Source of the DNA: an uncultured Flavobacteriales bacterium
GTDB taxonomy: Bacteria; Bacteroidota; Bacteroidia; Flavobacteriales_D; Crocinitomicaceae
NCBI GenBank assembly: GCA_903939755.1
Contig: CAJAII010000028.1
Span: forward strand, 1-47,085
Direction of reading: 5' to 3'
Length of the DNA stretch: 47,085 nt
Within the stretch, counting starts at the first letter, position 1. Each line of letters begins with the position of its first letter. The notes beneath the pieces were generated by a model, which worked only from the letters and a program-made list of their open reading frames with translations, was not told the origin of the DNA and ran no database searches. Made by a program: the position numbers and the translations under genes. Positions 8,813-18,245 of the stretch are shown one piece after another.

Positions 8813-9787
8813 ATGAATAATATTGAACCTATCCTGCAAGAAAACACAAGTCGCTTTGTCTTGTTTCCAATTCAACACAACGACATTTGGTCTTTCTATA
8901 AAAAAGCAGAGGCTAGTTTTTGGACGGCTGAGGAAATTGATTTGTCCTCTGATTTAATTGACTGGGACAGTAAATTAAATGATGATGAGCGTCACTTTAT
9001 CAAACACGTTTTGGCGTTTTTTGCCGCCTCTGATGGGATTGTTAACGAGAATTTAGCTCAAAACTTCCTTTCGGAAGTACAGTATACGGAAGCGAAGTTT
9101 TTCTACGGATTTCAATTAGCAGCAGAGAATATTCATTCGGAAACCTACTCCTTGTTAATTGACACCTATATTAAAGGCACCGCGGAAAAAGCCCATTTAT
9201 TTAATGCAATAGAAACGTTGGATTGCGTGAAGAAAAAAGCTGATTGGGCTTTAAGATGGATTGATAAAGGGTCCTTTGCAGAAAGGCTTGTCGCTTTTGC
9301 TGCAGTAGAAGGGATTTTCTTTTCTGGTTCTTTTTGTTCGATCTTTTGGTTGAAAAAAAGAGGGTTAATGCCAGGATTGTCCTTTTCAAATGAATTGATT
9401 TCTCGAGACGAAGGGTTGCATTGTGATTTTGCCTGCTTACTCTACACAAAACACTTAGTCGAAAAGCTTCCAAAGGAAAAAGTAATGGAAATAATTATAG
9501 ATGCCGTTGCTATAGAAAAAGAGTTTGTGACAGATTCATTACCCGTGAAACTAATCGGTATGAACAGTGATTTGATGGGGCAATACATCGAGTTTGTTGC
9601 CGATCGTTTGTTGGTTGAGCTAGGCAACCCACGTGTATTTAATACAGCAAATCCTTTTGATTTCATGGAAATGATTTCCCTTCAAGGAAAAGCTAACTTC
9701 TTTGAAAAGCGCGTTGGGGAATATCAAAAAGCAGGAGTTTTAAACAATAACGGAGAGCAGGCATTTAGCTTAAATGAAGATTTTTAA
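8813..9787 (+). CDS. nrdB: Ribonucleoside-diphosphate reductase, class Ia, beta subunit
   Basis: A 324-residue R2 subunit that holds the diiron-tyrosyl radical cofactor. The ligand set is complete: Asp74, Glu105, His108, Glu166, Glu200 and His203, with the radical Tyr112 in ENIHSETY, in the same spacing as E. coli NrdB (D84, E115, H118, Y122, E204, E238, H241). This marks a canonical tyrosyl radical, not a class Ic enzyme lacking the Tyr. I chose the ATG at 8813. A longer frame from TTG at 8795 adds six residues without family support. nrdA follows after 21 bp, so the two form an operon giving the alpha2-beta2 enzyme that makes dNDPs under oxygen. Confidence 0.97.
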   Translation: MNNIEPILQENTSRFVLFPIQHNDIWSFYKKAEASFWTAEEIDLSSDLIDWDSKLNDDERHFIKHVLAFFAASDGIVNENLAQNFLSEVQYTEAKFFYGFQLAAENIHSETYSLLIDTYIKGTAEKAHLFNAIETLDCVKKKADWALRWIDKGSFAERLVAFAAVEGIFFSGSFCSIFWLKKRGLMPGLSFSNELISRDEGLHCDFACLLYTKHLVEKLPKEKVMEIIIDAVAIEKEFVTDSLPVKLIGMNSDLMGQYIEFVADRLLVELGNPRVFNTANPFDFMEMISLQGKANFFEKRVGEYQKAGVLNNNGEQAFSLNEDF

Positions 9788-9808
9788 ATATATTTAGTTA
9801 GAATAATT

Positions 9809-12175
9809 ATGTACGTAATAAAAAGAGACACAAAAAAAGAGACGGTAAAGTTTGATAAAATTACCGCAAGAATTGTTAAAATGTGTTACGGGCTTGACCC
9901 ATTAGTTTCACCTGAAGCCGTAGCAATGAAAGTTATCGAGGGTATTTACGATGGTGTTACGACAATAGATTTAGATAATTTAGCAGCAGAAGTTGCTGCC
10001 GGTAAATCAATAGACCATCCTGATTATGCCTTGTTGGCTTCTAGAATCGCTGTTTCAAACCTTCATAAAGAAACGAAGAAAACATTTTCAGAGGTTATGC
10101 ACGATTTATATACCTATATAGATCCTAAAACTAATTTGCCTGCTGCACTATTAGCTGATGACGTTTATCAAATCGTCATGGATAATAAAGAATTACTTGA
10201 TTCTAGTATTATCTACGATAGAGATTTTCGTTACGATTATTTTGGGTTTAAAACACTGACTCGGTCTTACTTAATGAAATTAAATGGTAGAATAGCCGAG
10301 CGCCCTCAACAAATGCTAATGCGCGTAGCATTAGGAATACATAAAAGAGATGTCGCTGCCGCATTAACAACCTACAACCTAATGTCAGAAGGTTGGTTTA
10401 CACACGCTACTCCAACATTGTTTAATGCGGGGACACCAAAACCTCAGATGTCGTCTTGCTTTTTGTTAACGATGAAAGAAGATAGTATTGAGGGGATTTA
10501 CGATACCTTAAAGTCTTGTGCGCAAATTTCGCAATCAGCAGGAGGAATCGGATTAGCGATTCATAACATTCGTGCGACAGGCTCTTATATTAAGGGAACA
10601 AACGGAACTTCTAATGGTATTGTACCAATGTTACGAGTATTCAATGACACGGCTCGCTATGTTGACCAAGGGGGAGGGAAAAGAAAAGGGTCCTTTGCCA
10701 TGTATATCGAACCTTGGCATGCAGACGTGTTTGACTTTCTTGATTTAAAGAAAAACCACGGTAAAGAAGAAAATAGAACCCGGGATTTATTTTTAGCGCT
10801 TTGGATTCCAGATCTTTTCATGAAAAGAGTAAAAGAAAATGGAGACTGGACCTTAATGTGTCCACATGAATGTCCTGGACTTTCTGATGTTCACAGCGAA
10901 GCTTTTGAAAAATTATACCTTCAATACGAAAAAGAAGGAAAAGGAAGAAAAACAATTAAAGCACAAGATCTTTGGTTTAAAATTCTAGAGTCTCAAATCG
11001 AAACTGGAACGCCTTATATGTTATATAAAGATGCGGCGAATGCTAAATCCAACCAACAAAACTTAGGAACGATTAAATCTTCTAATCTATGTACTGAAAT
11101 CATTGAATACACAGCTCCGGATGAAATCGCAGTGTGTAACCTTGCTTCCCTTGCATTACCTAAATATGTAAATGAAGATAAGTCATTTGATCACAATAAA
11201 TTATTTGAGGTTACCTATCAAGCAACAGTTAATTTAAATCGCATTATTGATGAAAATTATTATCCTGTTGAAGATGCAAGAAGGTCCAACATGCGTCACC
11301 GACCGATTGGTTTAGGTGTACAAGGACTTGCTGACACGTTCATTCTTATGGGCTTTCCTTTCGAATCAGTGGAGGCTCGAAATTTAAACAGAGAAATATT
11401 TGAAACGATCTACTTTGCCGCAATGACAGCGTCTAAAGACCAAGCTATCGAATTCGGTACCTATGAAACATATGCTGGATCACCGGTTTCACAAGGCGTG
11501 TTTCAATATGATATGTGGGGAGTAACGCCATCGAATAGATGGGAATGGAGTCTATTGAAAGAGGAAGTTAAAAAACATGGCGTAAGAAACTCATTACTAT
11601 TAGCACCAATGCCAACGGCTTCCACAGCTCAAATACTTGGTAATAACGAATGTTTTGAGCCTTACACATCAAATATTTACACAAGAAGGGTATTGTCAGG
11701 TGAGTTCATTATTGTAAATCGCCACTTATTGAAAGACTTAGTTCGTTCAGGGCTATGGAACAGAGATATGCGACATAAAATAATGGCTGCTAATGGATCG
11801 ATTCAAAACATTACCGAAATTCCACAAGACATAAAAGATTTATATAAAACAGCTTGGGAGATTTCTCAAAAAGCAATTATTGAACTGGCTGCTGATAGAG
11901 GGGCTTATATTTGCCAAAGCCAATCACTCAATATATTCATGGAGAATGCTAACTTCGGTAAGCTAACATCTATGCACTTCTATGGATGGGAAAAGGGATT
12001 GAAAACAGGTATGTACTACCTTAGAACGAAAGCGGCAACAGATGCAATTAAGTTTACAGTAGATCAAGTTATTTCTGAAGAAATGACAGAAGAAGAAAGC
12101 CTTAGTCTGGAGCAACAAGCGGCAATTGCATGTTCTATCGAAAATCCTGATTCTTGTGAAATGTGTTCTGGATAG
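9809..12175 (+). CDS. nrdA: Ribonucleoside-diphosphate reductase, class Ia, alpha subunit
   Basis: A 788-residue catalytic subunit. An N-terminal ATP-cone (about 3-95, [20 protein letters not shown]) gives allosteric on/off control. The ten-stranded barrel carries Cys217 (MSSCF), the active-site triad Asn426-Cys428-Glu430 (SSNLCTE) and Cys443, corresponding to C225, N437, C439, E441 and C462 of the E. coli enzyme. The C-terminal shuttle pair Cys783/Cys786 (CEMC) passes electrons from thioredoxin or glutaredoxin. Every residue needed for activity is present. It ends 2 bp before the end of the converging LtaS-like gene, leaving no room for a terminator between them. Confidence 0.97.
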   Translation: MYVIKRDTKKETVKFDKITARIVKMCYGLDPLVSPEAVAMKVIEGIYDGVTTIDLDNLAAEVAAGKSIDHPDYALLASRIAVSNLHKETKKTFSEVMHDLYTYIDPKTNLPAALLADDVYQIVMDNKELLDSSIIYDRDFRYDYFGFKTLTRSYLMKLNGRIAERPQQMLMRVALGIHKRDVAAALTTYNLMSEGWFTHATPTLFNAGTPKPQMSSCFLLTMKEDSIEGIYDTLKSCAQISQSAGGIGLAIHNIRATGSYIKGTNGTSNGIVPMLRVFNDTARYVDQGGGKRKGSFAMYIEPWHADVFDFLDLKKNHGKEENRTRDLFLALWIPDLFMKRVKENGDWTLMCPHECPGLSDVHSEAFEKLYLQYEKEGKGRKTIKAQDLWFKILESQIETGTPYMLYKDAANAKSNQQNLGTIKSSNLCTEIIEYTAPDEIAVCNLASLALPKYVNEDKSFDHNKLFEVTYQATVNLNRIIDENYYPVEDARRSNMRHRPIGLGVQGLADTFILMGFPFESVEARNLNREIFETIYFAAMTASKDQAIEFGTYETYAGSPVSQGVFQYDMWGVTPSNRWEWSLLKEEVKKHGVRNSLLLAPMPTASTAQILGNNECFEPYTSNIYTRRVLSGEFIIVNRHLLKDLVRSGLWNRDMRHKIMAANGSIQNITEIPQDIKDLYKTAWEISQKAIIELAADRGAYICQSQSLNIFMENANFGKLTSMHFYGWEKGLKTGMYYLRTKAATDAIKFTVDQVISEEMTEEESLSLEQQAAIACSIENPDSCEMCSG

Positions 12176-12177
12176 AA

Positions 12178-14073
12178 CTAGTTACTATCTAAGTTTTGGA
12201 AATGTTTGAAAAACCGATAAAAACAAGCCTCACTTTGTTTTTTTGCACTAGCAAAGGCACTTTTATTGAATAAGTCTTTCGTTATAATTTTCTTTGAATC
12301 AAAGTTATACCTTAAGCTCCCGGCGGGCGAAATATAACCGTAACCTCGAATGGTTGAAAAGAAGGCGAATTCTTTTACCGTTGGGCTCATCAGGTCTTTA
12401 CTGAAAATAAACTCGTCACTCGCTAATCCTAATTGATGTAATAACGTGGCCGCTAAATCGGCTTGAGAACCTAGGGTTTCTATTTTTTTACCGTAATATG
12501 CCGGTGAAATTGGATCGCCAAAAATCAAAAGGGGAATATTAAAAAATGCCGTTTCAAAAGGAGAATTAATACCCGGGGATGCGTGGCCATGATCAGATAC
12601 GACAACAAAAACTGTGTTTTTATACCATTCCTGCGTTTTGCTTTTCGCAATGAATTCTGCTAAACATTTATCAGCATAAATCATTGAATTTAGATAACTA
12701 GCCTCCTCTCCTGAAAATTTAGGCTTACTAGATCGCGGATGGTCATAAGGTGAATGGGTACTCCCCGTAAAGGCGCATTGCAGAAATGGTTCTTTCGCTG
12801 AGTTGATTTCCGTTAGTAAAAATGAATATAAATCTTTATCGTAATAATTTAGTTTTCCTTTTTTAAGGCCACTTGGAAAATCATTTTCATCTTTCAATTT
12901 GTCGAAACCATGCTCCATTAAAAAGCCCTTAATGTTGCCGTATTTTAGGTCTCCACTAAACAGATAGCGCGTTGAATAGCCTTGTTTTTTGAGTTTTTCA
13001 TTAATTGTTGGAAGATTCCTGTGTTTTTCCGGGTAAAGTGAAATTGCTGTCTCGGGAATACTAGGATATCCAGCAAATATTGACGTGTTGCCAATTTCGG
13101 AGGTTGTATTTGTCGCGTAAATATTTGTGAATAAAACCCCCTTTTTAGCTAATTCATCGAAATATGGTGTCGCCGTATTAACTGGATGAATACTCCCCAT
13201 TGCATTGGCAGACCATCCCTCTAAAATAATAAGCACAATGTTTGGTTTCGGACTTGTAATAAAATTATTCTGGTGGGAGCGATCGAAAGAATAAAGATCA
13301 TTGGTTGTTTTATCCGCCTCGCTTGGCAGGATTTTGGGAAGGTGGTCCGCAGCATCACTTTTATTAAATAAAACGAAACTGTTACCAAAAAAATAGGCAG
13401 AGTTAACCGAAACATCATTTATAATTTGGTGCTCAGAAAAGTACGCTGAATCGATATTTATGGGTATTTGTTGTAAGCCTCCGCGTGCCAAAACAAGACT
13501 AATACTTAGGCTTATTACTATTGCTGCCGCTGAACGCGAAACTAAAACCAATCTGTTTTTTGTAGGGCCTTGTGGAATATTAATAAATAATTGCGCTTTG
13601 TTGGCTAGATAAAACCCAAGTCCTAATTCCACAAGTAGAAGAAGAATGAAATACAGAATCGAAGAAAAATCTGCCGTTCTGACAACCTCATCTGGCATGG
13701 AAAGATGCATAAATACACGAGATGTTAACTTGTGTCCCCATTCGAAATAGGAAATGACTTCACCACTATGAATCGCTGAAATCAAAACTATCTCCAAATA
13801 CACAACTGCTTTTAAAAGGTAAGACAGCCAACGTTTTTCAACGCTATTGTAAATAGATTTTAGTATAACATAAGGAGCGATCAAAAAAGAAATCGTTGCC
13901 AAGTCAAGGCGAATGGAAGAAAGAAAAGCCATGCCTCGTGTCATTATACTAACGGTGTCGGGAATTTCCTTATAATGCGTAATGAAGAAAATAAGGCGCT
14001 GCAGAGTAAAAATAAGCAACCAAAACAAACAAAATCGGAGGATTGGTTTGCCATAAGAGTAAAGCGTTTTCAT
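12178..14073 (-). CDS. LtaS-like membrane sulfatase-fold transferase
   Basis: A 631-residue protein of the COG1368 phosphoglycerol transferase/LTA synthase superfamily. Five hydrophobic segments (about residues 8-205) precede an extracytoplasmic alkaline-phosphatase-fold domain (about 255-570). Motifs seen are NIVLIILEGWSANAMGS (first metal-binding Glu), TSEIGNTSIFAGYPSIP (nucleophilic Thr region), STHSPYDHP and VVVSDHGHASPG (metal-binding Asp-His). Gram-positive members polymerise glycerol phosphate. This organism is Gram-negative, so it more likely adds phosphoglycerol or phosphoethanolamine to a periplasmic or outer-membrane glycan; that is inference. It converges on nrdA and is divergent from purH. 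Confidence 0.85.
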   Translation of the reverse strand: MKTLYSYGKPILRFCLFWLLIFTLQRLIFFITHYKEIPDTVSIMTRGMAFLSSIRLDLATISFLIAPYVILKSIYNSVEKRWLSYLLKAVVYLEIVLISAIHSGEVISYFEWGHKLTSRVFMHLSMPDEVVRTADFSSILYFILLLLVELGLGFYLANKAQLFINIPQGPTKNRLVLVSRSAAAIVISLSISLVLARGGLQQIPINIDSAYFSEHQIINDVSVNSAYFFGNSFVLFNKSDAADHLPKILPSEADKTTNDLYSFDRSHQNNFITSPKPNIVLIILEGWSANAMGSIHPVNTATPYFDELAKKGVLFTNIYATNTTSEIGNTSIFAGYPSIPETAISLYPEKHRNLPTINEKLKKQGYSTRYLFSGDLKYGNIKGFLMEHGFDKLKDENDFPSGLKKGKLNYYDKDLYSFLLTEINSAKEPFLQCAFTGSTHSPYDHPRSSKPKFSGEEASYLNSMIYADKCLAEFIAKSKTQEWYKNTVFVVVSDHGHASPGINSPFETAFFNIPLLIFGDPISPAYYGKKIETLGSQADLAATLLHQLGLASDEFIFSKDLMSPTVKEFAFFSTIRGYGYISPAGSLRYNFDSKKIITKDLFNKSAFASAKKQSEACFYRFFKHFQNLDSN

Positions 14074-14159
14074 TCGCTAAAATTAAGAAAAGATTAACTA
14101 AATATTGCGCGCGTGTTTTATTGCGCAGGTGTAACGTTAAACATCCCATAAATAAGGCG

Positions 14160-14167
14160 TAAATTTG
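14160..14167 (+). promoter_or_regulatory. Probable -7 promoter element of purH
   Basis: TAAATTTG matches the Bacteroidota TAnnTTTG element exactly and lies 19 bp before the purH ATG, which would give a leader of about a dozen bases. The matching -33 TTG is not obvious, so only the -7 element is called. Confidence 0.4.
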
Positions 14168-14186
14168 TCGCTTAATTAATTTATAA

Positions 14187-15716
14187 ATGGAACACTTAAA
14201 GAAAATTGAGAGCGCATTAATATCTGTTTTCTACAAAGACGGGCTGGCCGAACTAGTGCAGGAGTTAAATCTTCAAAACGTTCGTATTTATTCAACCGGA
14301 GGAACATTGACTTTTATTCAAGGTTTGGGCATAGCAGCTATCTCTATAGAAGAAATCACCCATTTTCCGGAAATACTTGGAGGTAGGGTAAAAACATTAC
14401 ACCCAGGAGTTTTTGGGGGTATTTTACACAGGAGAAAGAACCCTTCAGATGTTGAAACCATAAAACAACATACTATTAGCCCAATCGATTTGGTGGTAGT
14501 GGATTTATACCCTTTTGAAGAGTCCGTTAAATTAAATTTAGAAGAAGAAGATATTATAGAAAAAATTGACATTGGTGGCATTTCATTGATCCGTGCAGCA
14601 GCGAAAAATTTTGAGGATGTTGCCGTGATTGCTTCAAGAGATCATTATGGTAATTTTACAACACTTTTTCGCGAACAACAAGGAAGTTTAAGCTTGGAAC
14701 AACGGCGGGTTTTTGCAGCGGAAGCATTTCATGTTTCTTCCCATTATGACAGCATGATCTATACTTATTTTTCGCAGAATCCTTTCAATTATTTCAAACA
14801 AAGCATACAGCAAAAAACAACCCTCCGCTACGGCGAAAACCCTCATCAAAAAGGCGTTTTTTTTGGTGACTTGGACCTGTTTTTTGACAAGCTTTACGGC
14901 AAGGAACTTTCCTTTAACAATATATTAGACATTGATGCCGCGGTAAATTTGATGAGTGAATTTAAAACAGATGGACCAACATTCGCCATCTTAAAGCACA
15001 ATAACCCTTGTGGAGTTGCAACAGCCGAAACTACCGAGCTCGCTTACACAAAAGCCCTTGCAACTGACCCTTTAAGCGCTTTTGGCGGCGTATTAATTTG
15101 CAATCGGTGCATCGATATAAATACCGCAATTAAAATAAACGAGCTGTTTTTCGAAGTATTAATCGCCCCCTCATTTGAAGAAGAGGCATTAGTGCTATTA
15201 AAATCAAAGAAAAATAGAATTTTACTACTTCAAAAATTAAATTCTTTTCCAAAAACGCAATTTAGGACTGCGTTAAACGGCGTCTTACAACAAGAACGTG
15301 ATGAGGTCTCCGTGACAGCTGACACATTAGAAGTAAAAACCAATCTAGCTCCAAATAAACAAGAAATACAAGACTTGATTTTTGCAAATAAAATTGCGAA
15401 GCATACCAAGTCTAATACAATTGTATTAGCGAAAGACAATACTTTAATTGCAAGCGGTACTGGACAAACTTCTCGTGTGGATGCCCTTGCTCAAGCCATT
15501 CATAAAGCAGCACATTTTGGATTTGATTTAACCGGTGCTTCTATGGCAAGTGATGCCTTCTTTCCCTTTCCTGATTGTGTTGAAATTGCTTTTAAGGCCG
15601 GTATTAAATCCGTTATTCAGCCAGGAGGATCTATAAAAGACATATTATCAATAGACTTTTGTAATCAAAACAAAATGACCATGGTATTTTCAGGAATACG
15701 ACATTTTAAACATTAA
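14187..15716 (+). CDS. purH: Bifunctional AICAR transformylase / IMP cyclohydrolase
   Basis: A 509-residue cytoplasmic enzyme for the last two steps of de novo IMP synthesis. The N-terminal MGS-like cyclohydrolase domain (about 1-195) shows YSTGGT and GGRVKTLHPGVFGGIL. The AICAR transformylase domain follows with TLRYGENPHQ, ILKHNNPCGVA, DPLSAFGG and the C-terminal ASDAFFPFPD and VIQPGGSIKD motifs. The length is normal (about 505-530). It stands first in a plus-strand run that continues with mreB after about 80 bp, an order often seen in Bacteroidota. A 10-formyl-THF and purine link to the shape genes is positional only. Confidence 0.97.
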   Translation: MEHLKKIESALISVFYKDGLAELVQELNLQNVRIYSTGGTLTFIQGLGIAAISIEEITHFPEILGGRVKTLHPGVFGGILHRRKNPSDVETIKQHTISPIDLVVVDLYPFEESVKLNLEEEDIIEKIDIGGISLIRAAAKNFEDVAVIASRDHYGNFTTLFREQQGSLSLEQRRVFAAEAFHVSSHYDSMIYTYFSQNPFNYFKQSIQQKTTLRYGENPHQKGVFFGDLDLFFDKLYGKELSFNNILDIDAAVNLMSEFKTDGPTFAILKHNNPCGVATAETTELAYTKALATDPLSAFGGVLICNRCIDINTAIKINELFFEVLIAPSFEEEALVLLKSKKNRILLLQKLNSFPKTQFRTALNGVLQQERDEVSVTADTLEVKTNLAPNKQEIQDLIFANKIAKHTKSNTIVLAKDNTLIASGTGQTSRVDALAQAIHKAAHFGFDLTGASMASDAFFPFPDCVEIAFKAGIKSVIQPGGSIKDILSIDFCNQNKMTMVFSGIRHFKH

Positions 15717-15795
15717 CTTTGTTTTATTAGAAAAATCCTTTTTTTTGTTTTTTCTTTGCATATAATTAATATAATTCATATTTTACACAGGAACA

Positions 15796-16821
15796 ATGGG
15801 GCTATTTAGTTTTTTAACGCAAGAAATTGCTATTGACTTGGGAACTGCCAACACACTAATTATCTGGAATGATAAAGTGGTCGTTGATGAGCCGTCGATT
15901 GTTGCAAGAGACATCCAAACTGGTAAAATTGTTGCCATTGGAAAAAAGGCGCAGCAAATGCATGGAAAAACACACAAATTAATTGAGACTGTTCGTCCTT
16001 TAAAGGATGGTGTTATTGCCGACTTCCAAAGCGCTGAGCAAATGATTCGCGGTATGATCAAGATGATTAACCCGGGAAGAAGTTTGTTCAACCCTAGTTT
16101 AAGAATGGTTATTTGTATCCCTTCAGGAATTACCGAAGTAGAAAAAAGAGCTGTTAGGGATTCTGCCGAACATGCTGGGGCAAAAGAAGTTTATTTAATT
16201 CACGAGCCAATGGCTGCCGCGATAGGGATAGGTATTGACGTTGAAGAGCCGATGGGTAACATGATCATTGATATTGGCGGAGGAACCTCAGAAATTGCCG
16301 TTATTGCACTTGGTGGTATCGTTTGTGATAAATCGATCCGTATTGCTGGAGATGATTTCACAAATGATATTGAAGAATACATGCGTAGACAACATAACAT
16401 ATTGGTGGGAGAAAGAACGGCCGAGCAAATTAAAATTGAAGTGGGCTCAGCATTGGCAGAATTAGATAATCCGCCAAATCCATACGCGGTTAGGGGACGA
16501 GATTTAATGACCGGGATACCAAAAGAAATTATCGTCACCTATGATGAGGTGGCTAGCGCATTAGACAAAACTATCTTAAAGATTGAAGAGGCGATATTAA
16601 GCGCATTGGAAATGACTCCTCCAGAATTATCCGCCGATATTTATAAAACGGGGATATATTTAGCTGGGGGGGGTTCCATGTTAAGAGGTTTGGATAAGCG
16701 AATCTCTGCCAAAACTAAATTGCCTGTACATATTGCTGAAGATCCATTAAGGGCCGTAGCAAGAGGAACAAGTATTGCACTGAAAAACATTTCTAGGTAT
16801 CAATTCTTAATTAGAGATTAA
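15796..16821 (+). CDS. mreB: Rod shape-determining protein MreB (bacterial actin)
   Basis: A 341-residue actin-fold ATPase that forms membrane-associated filaments guiding lateral wall synthesis. Phosphate loop 1 IDLGTANTLI is at about residues 13-22; GGGTSEIAVI and the adenosine motif LAGGGSMLRGLD follow. The length matches the family (335-350). The short N-terminal MGLFSFLTQEI carries the amphipathic membrane-binding stretch. It heads the mreBCD-mrdA-rodA cluster, with mreC about 60 bp downstream. TTTG and TATTTTAC 20 bp apart at 15755-15786 might be a promoter, but the second element is imperfect. Confidence 0.97.
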   Translation: MGLFSFLTQEIAIDLGTANTLIIWNDKVVVDEPSIVARDIQTGKIVAIGKKAQQMHGKTHKLIETVRPLKDGVIADFQSAEQMIRGMIKMINPGRSLFNPSLRMVICIPSGITEVEKRAVRDSAEHAGAKEVYLIHEPMAAAIGIGIDVEEPMGNMIIDIGGGTSEIAVIALGGIVCDKSIRIAGDDFTNDIEEYMRRQHNILVGERTAEQIKIEVGSALAELDNPPNPYAVRGRDLMTGIPKEIIVTYDEVASALDKTILKIEEAILSALEMTPPELSADIYKTGIYLAGGGSMLRGLDKRISAKTKLPVHIAEDPLRAVARGTSIALKNISRYQFLIRD

Positions 16822-16881
16822 AGAGGCTTATATTTCTATTCTTTACCGCTCTTAATTCCGCTTACTTTTCTATTTTTGTAC

Positions 16882-17724
16882 ATGCAACAACTTATTGCCT
16901 TTTTTAGGCGCTTTCGCGTTTTCTTGGTTTTTATAGGGTTACAAATTTTATCCATAAGCATCTATGTGCAATATTTAAGCTTTCCAAACAGCCAATACTT
17001 AACAAGTGCTTCTGTTGTGGGAGGAAAATTCTATGGCGTTAGGTATTCCATTATGAAGCATTTTGAATTGGAAAACTCAAATAAAAAACTTCAAGATGAA
17101 AATGTTTTACTCCGCAAACAAACCTTAAACAATTTATATCAAATTAATCGGTATAAATTTCATGTTGCCGACACGGTCTACGAGCAGCAATATGATTTTA
17201 TTTCGTGTTTAATAACCAATTCGAATACAAGTAAAATAAATAATTATTTCACGCTTGACGCGGGAGAACTTCAAGGAATAGAAAGGGGAATGGGTGTCTT
17301 TTCACAGAAAGGGGTAATTGGGGTCGTTCATAATACTAGCGCACACTATTCCGTGGTTAAGTCTGTGCTAACAAAAGACATTAATATCGATGTACTTGTT
17401 CTTCCTATTGGACTTTATGGATTTTTAAAATGGGACGGGAAGGACCCAAGGCGAGGCACAATTACCGGTATTACAAATGACCTTAGTATAAAGAAGGGGT
17501 CGAAAGTGGTTACTAGAGGAGGCGCGGGGATTTTTCCTAAAGGATTACTTGTTGGTTATGTGGAAAAATTACTCCCTGTAGAAGGAAAGCCTTTGTGGGA
17601 AGTGGTTATCCGTTTTAGCGAAGATTACCGTAGGCTCGACCGCGTATATGTAATAAAAAACTTGTTCATTCAGGAGCAACGCCTGCTCGAAAATGAAATT
17701 CAAAAAGAAAACACAAGACAATAA
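16882..17724 (+). CDS. mreC: Rod shape-determining protein MreC
   Basis: A 280-residue bitopic protein: one N-terminal membrane segment (about 10-30), a coiled coil (about 55-85, ELENSNKKLQDENVLLRKQ) and a periplasmic beta domain with the family pattern NYFTLDAGELQGIERGMGV and GAGIFPKGLLVGYVE. It links MreB and MreD to PBP2 and RodA. I start it at the ATG at 16882; a TTG two codons upstream is less likely. It is followed 2 bp later by mreD, as in most mre operons. Confidence 0.93.
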   Translation: MQQLIAFFRRFRVFLVFIGLQILSISIYVQYLSFPNSQYLTSASVVGGKFYGVRYSIMKHFELENSNKKLQDENVLLRKQTLNNLYQINRYKFHVADTVYEQQYDFISCLITNSNTSKINNYFTLDAGELQGIERGMGVFSQKGVIGVVHNTSAHYSVVKSVLTKDINIDVLVLPIGLYGFLKWDGKDPRRGTITGITNDLSIKKGSKVVTRGGAGIFPKGLLVGYVEKLLPVEGKPLWEVVIRFSEDYRRLDRVYVIKNLFIQEQRLLENEIQKENTRQ

Positions 17725-17726
17725 CC

Positions 17727-18239
17727 ATGAATGTAATTGTAATAAACACAGCAAGATTTGTGTTGTTTGTTTTTCTCCAAATTTTTATCTTTAACCAAAT
17801 AGAGTTTGGTTTTGGGATACACTTGTTAATGTGCCCTTTATACATTATGCTTTTACCGTTTGAAATAAATATTATTACGCTAATGATTATTGCCTTTGGT
17901 ATGGGCGCATTCGTAGATGTTTTTTCTAACACCTACGGGCTGCATGCCTCCTCGTTACTTTTGATGGCCTATTTTCGCCCCTCTATTTTTAAGCTTTTTG
18001 CTCCGCGAGAGAATTATGACGTCTTAAAGAAACCTACTTTCCTTGATATGGGACAACTCTGGTTTTTCTCAACGTTTGGAACACTGCTATTAATTCACAA
18101 CGTCTGGTTTTTTATGCTAGAGGCTTTTTCTTTTAGTGGCTTCTTTTATTCAATCCAAAAGGTAATCCTTTCTTTTATTTTTATCTATTTTCTGAGTCTA
18201 CTTCTTCAAATACTATTAGTGAAACGCAGTAAAAATTAA
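17727..18239 (+). CDS. mreD: Rod shape-determining protein MreD
   Basis: A 170-residue very hydrophobic inner-membrane protein with about five to six membrane segments and few conserved motifs; IIAFGMGAFVDVFSNTYGLHA matches the MreD 'G-xx-D' pattern. The identification rests on size, hydrophobicity and its place between mreC (2-bp gap) and the PBP2 gene (6-bp gap). It belongs to the elongasome with MreC, PBP2 and RodA. Confidence 0.9.
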   Translation: MNVIVINTARFVLFVFLQIFIFNQIEFGFGIHLLMCPLYIMLLPFEINIITLMIIAFGMGAFVDVFSNTYGLHASSLLLMAYFRPSIFKLFAPRENYDVLKKPTFLDMGQLWFFSTFGTLLLIHNVWFFMLEAFSFSGFFYSIQKVILSFIFIYFLSLLLQILLVKRSKN

Positions 18240-18245
18240 GAAAGA

